In this document: one piece after another, positions 62,906 through 64,000 of the stretch
How positions within the stretch are numbered: position 1 is the first letter of the stretch
How the letters are laid out: every line of letters starts with the position of its first letter
From: Burkholderiaceae bacterium
Lineage (GTDB): Bacteria; Pseudomonadota; Gammaproteobacteria; Burkholderiales; Burkholderiaceae_C
DNA: 64,000 nt
Assembly (NCBI GenBank): GCA_026125795.1
Contig: JAHCKM010000003.1
Coordinates: 372,001-436,000, forward strand
Reading direction: 5' to 3'
Notes under the pieces: generated by a model
Told to the model about the DNA's origin: nothing
Seen by the model: the letters and a program-made list of their open reading frames with translations, nothing else
Databases searched by the model: none
Made by a program: the position numbers and the translations under genes

Positions 62906-63342
62906 GCCTGCCTCCCTCAATGGAATGGCTAGGAATACAGACTACTCAGCCACGCGACGGGGCGCAATGGGTCTTCTCCACACCAGGGGTCGGTAGTGCG
63001 CTTGACCGGCACGTGCAAAGCGCTGTCCTTGACAGTGCTGTCTGATCGATCGCGCGGGAATGTTGGTCTTGGGTGGGACTGCAGCTGATCGACCCAAATA
63101 TGACCGCCACCTCCGCCGCATTGCTGTCGTCCCGTCGCACCTGCCTCGGTCACTGAGCCCTGTCAAACCGTTTGACAGCTCTCTCCGACGCGGCGTTGGC
63201 GATGATTCTTCGGCCCAAATCATCGGTCTTGCGACCTCGATCGAGACCAATACTGAATGCGTAGGTGATTGCAGAGATAGGCGGCTTGCCGCCAAGTTGT
63301 GAAGCGCTGCGCTTGTCTCGCAACGCATCGATTGCTCGGTCC
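62906..63342. other. 437-base gene-free region with palindrome-like copy 3
   Basis: Divergent control region between the polyglycine gene and the mobilisation gene. It holds no convincing frame. At 63199-63226 a 28-base element GCGATGATT...AATCATCG has 8-base arms and looks like a degenerate copy of the palindromes at 55912 and 56432. Promoters for both directions must lie here. Confidence 0.5.
63199..63226. repeat. 28-bp palindrome, degenerate copy 3
   Basis: Same length as copies 1 and 2 and same outer sequence GCGATGA, with 8 pairing bases per arm (CGATGATT and AATCATCG) and an unpaired middle. It lies 117 bases before the mobilisation gene. Weaker evidence than the other two. Confidence 0.45.
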
Positions 63343-63927
63343 ATGAACACCCCGCCTCACGCGTTCGTCACGGTGGACATGCGCGGCCTGAAGGCCGCGC
63401 TGGTTGCGCGAGCGCAGGCTGAGCGGGTCAGTGTGTCAGTGGTGGTGCGACGTGCCGTCGAGCGCGAACTGGGCGTGCTCGACGCAGCGACGCAACCGGA
63501 GGCGGGTGCGTCGACCATGGCGCCAACAAGTGCAATCGTGAAGCTGTCCATCCGATTGACACGCGCTGAAGCCGAGCAGCTCGATGCGAGCGCGTGGCGG
63601 GCCGGTCTCTCGCGTGGCGCGTTCCTCGCGGGTCTGATGGCGAACGTGCCTTCGCTGTCGGGGGAGGGCAGCAGTCGACTCGACTGCGTGGCCGCGCTCA
63701 CTGCATCGAGCGCCGAACTCTCAGCGCTAAGCCGGGACATCAGACACCTGACGGCGCTGTTGCGGCAAGGCGAGGTGCGCGCTGCCCAGGAGTACCGCCG
63801 CTTGCTCGATACCCTGGGCGATGACGTGCGCGCGCACCTGACTCTGGCTGCAAGCGTCCTCGCCGAGCTCCAGCCAGCTCGCAAATCCCGAAGCAGCGTC
63901 GCGCCGAGAGGGCGTGCAACCGTTTGA
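63343..63927 (+). CDS. MobC-like relaxosome accessory protein
   Basis: A 194-residue protein. N-terminal ribbon-helix-helix-like part: AFVTVDMRGLKAALVARAQA, ERVSVSVVVRRAVEREL. The middle (KLSIRLTRAEAEQLDASAWR, GLSRGAFLAGLM) resembles the plasmid mobilisation MobC domain, followed by a helical tail. It would help a relaxase act at oriT. ATG at 63343 is taken as start. The next gene begins 16 bases later. Confidence 0.7.
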   Translation: MNTPPHAFVTVDMRGLKAALVARAQAERVSVSVVVRRAVERELGVLDAATQPEAGASTMAPTSAIVKLSIRLTRAEAEQLDASAWRAGLSRGAFLAGLMANVPSLSGEGSSRLDCVAALTASSAELSALSRDIRHLTALLRQGEVRAAQEYRRLLDTLGDDVRAHLTLAASVLAELQPARKSRSSVAPRGRATV

Positions 63928-63943
63928 TGCGAAGGAGATCGAA

Positions 63944-64000
63944 ATGCCCGAACCTCATGACATCGACGGCATGCTGATCCAATGGGGCGATCGACTGTTC
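63944..64000 (+). CDS. Start of next gene (probable relaxase), cut by the window edge
   Basis: ATG at 63944 behind GAAGGAGATCGAA opens a frame MPEPHDIDGMLIQWGDRLF to the right edge. Directly following a MobC-like gene, it is probably the relaxase. Only 19 residues can be seen, too few to prove it. Confidence 0.5.
   Translation, partial: MPEPHDIDGMLIQWGDRLF

Overview
The window is GC-rich, densely coded DNA without rRNA, tRNA, CRISPR or a recognisable transposase. A porin_4-type porin, a DUF4148-like protein, CadR/MerR-type regulators and the protein style suggest a betaproteobacterium of the order Burkholderiales. This is inference from gene content, not a placement. The right end (RadC-like, SSB, DUF932, ParA, ParB/KorB-like, a probable relaxosome protein and the start of the next gene) is the backbone of a plasmid or an integrative conjugative element. 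The rest reads as its cargo.

Layout. 1-3.3 kb: copper-type P-type ATPase with DUF2933 and secreted partners and the start of an MFS gene. 3.3-18.3 kb: a minus-strand metabolic block with PRPP synthetase, AMP/thymidine phosphorylase, beta-CASP RNase, phosphoketolase, acetate kinase, MaoC-phosphotransacylase fusion, DUF3141 and small membrane or secreted proteins. Three good FNR/ANR-type boxes (11343, 16431, 18287) suggest low-oxygen control. A solitary HhH plus PD-(D/E)XK nuclease lies inside this block. 18.4-30.7 kb: a copper block (CusF-like, cupredoxin, multicopper oxidase, TolC-type protein, sensor kinase, two OmpR regulators, Sel1 protein, porin), with three CopR/CusR-like palindromes. 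30.9-38.3 kb: acyltransferase, methyltransferase, patatin, small secreted proteins, a second multicopper oxidase, a CYCXC protein and a DUF457 membrane protein. 38.3-40.7 kb: a merR-merT-merP-type operon that lacks merA and carries GDCCVxC and CcdA-like genes, followed by a small gene behind a CueR-type promoter. 40.7-50.5 kb: RND metal efflux system, PII-like protein, Cd/Zn/Pb ATPase and its divergent CadR-type regulator. 50.9-64 kb: element backbone plus a cargo cassette.

The most unusual part is 58.5-62.9 kb. Two tightly overlapping convergent operons encode, on plus, a Dam-like adenine methylase and an OGG-type glycosylase, and on minus, a glycine-rich small protein, a PfkB-nucleoside deoxyribosyltransferase fusion, a QueC-like enzyme and a SagB-type flavin oxidoreductase. 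I do not recognise this six-gene set. It looks like a nucleobase- or DNA-modification or defence cassette, inserted between the partition and mobilisation genes. Conserved 28-bp palindromes with compensatory changes flank the partition genes, and a perfect 22-bp palindrome centred on GATC abuts the methylase start.
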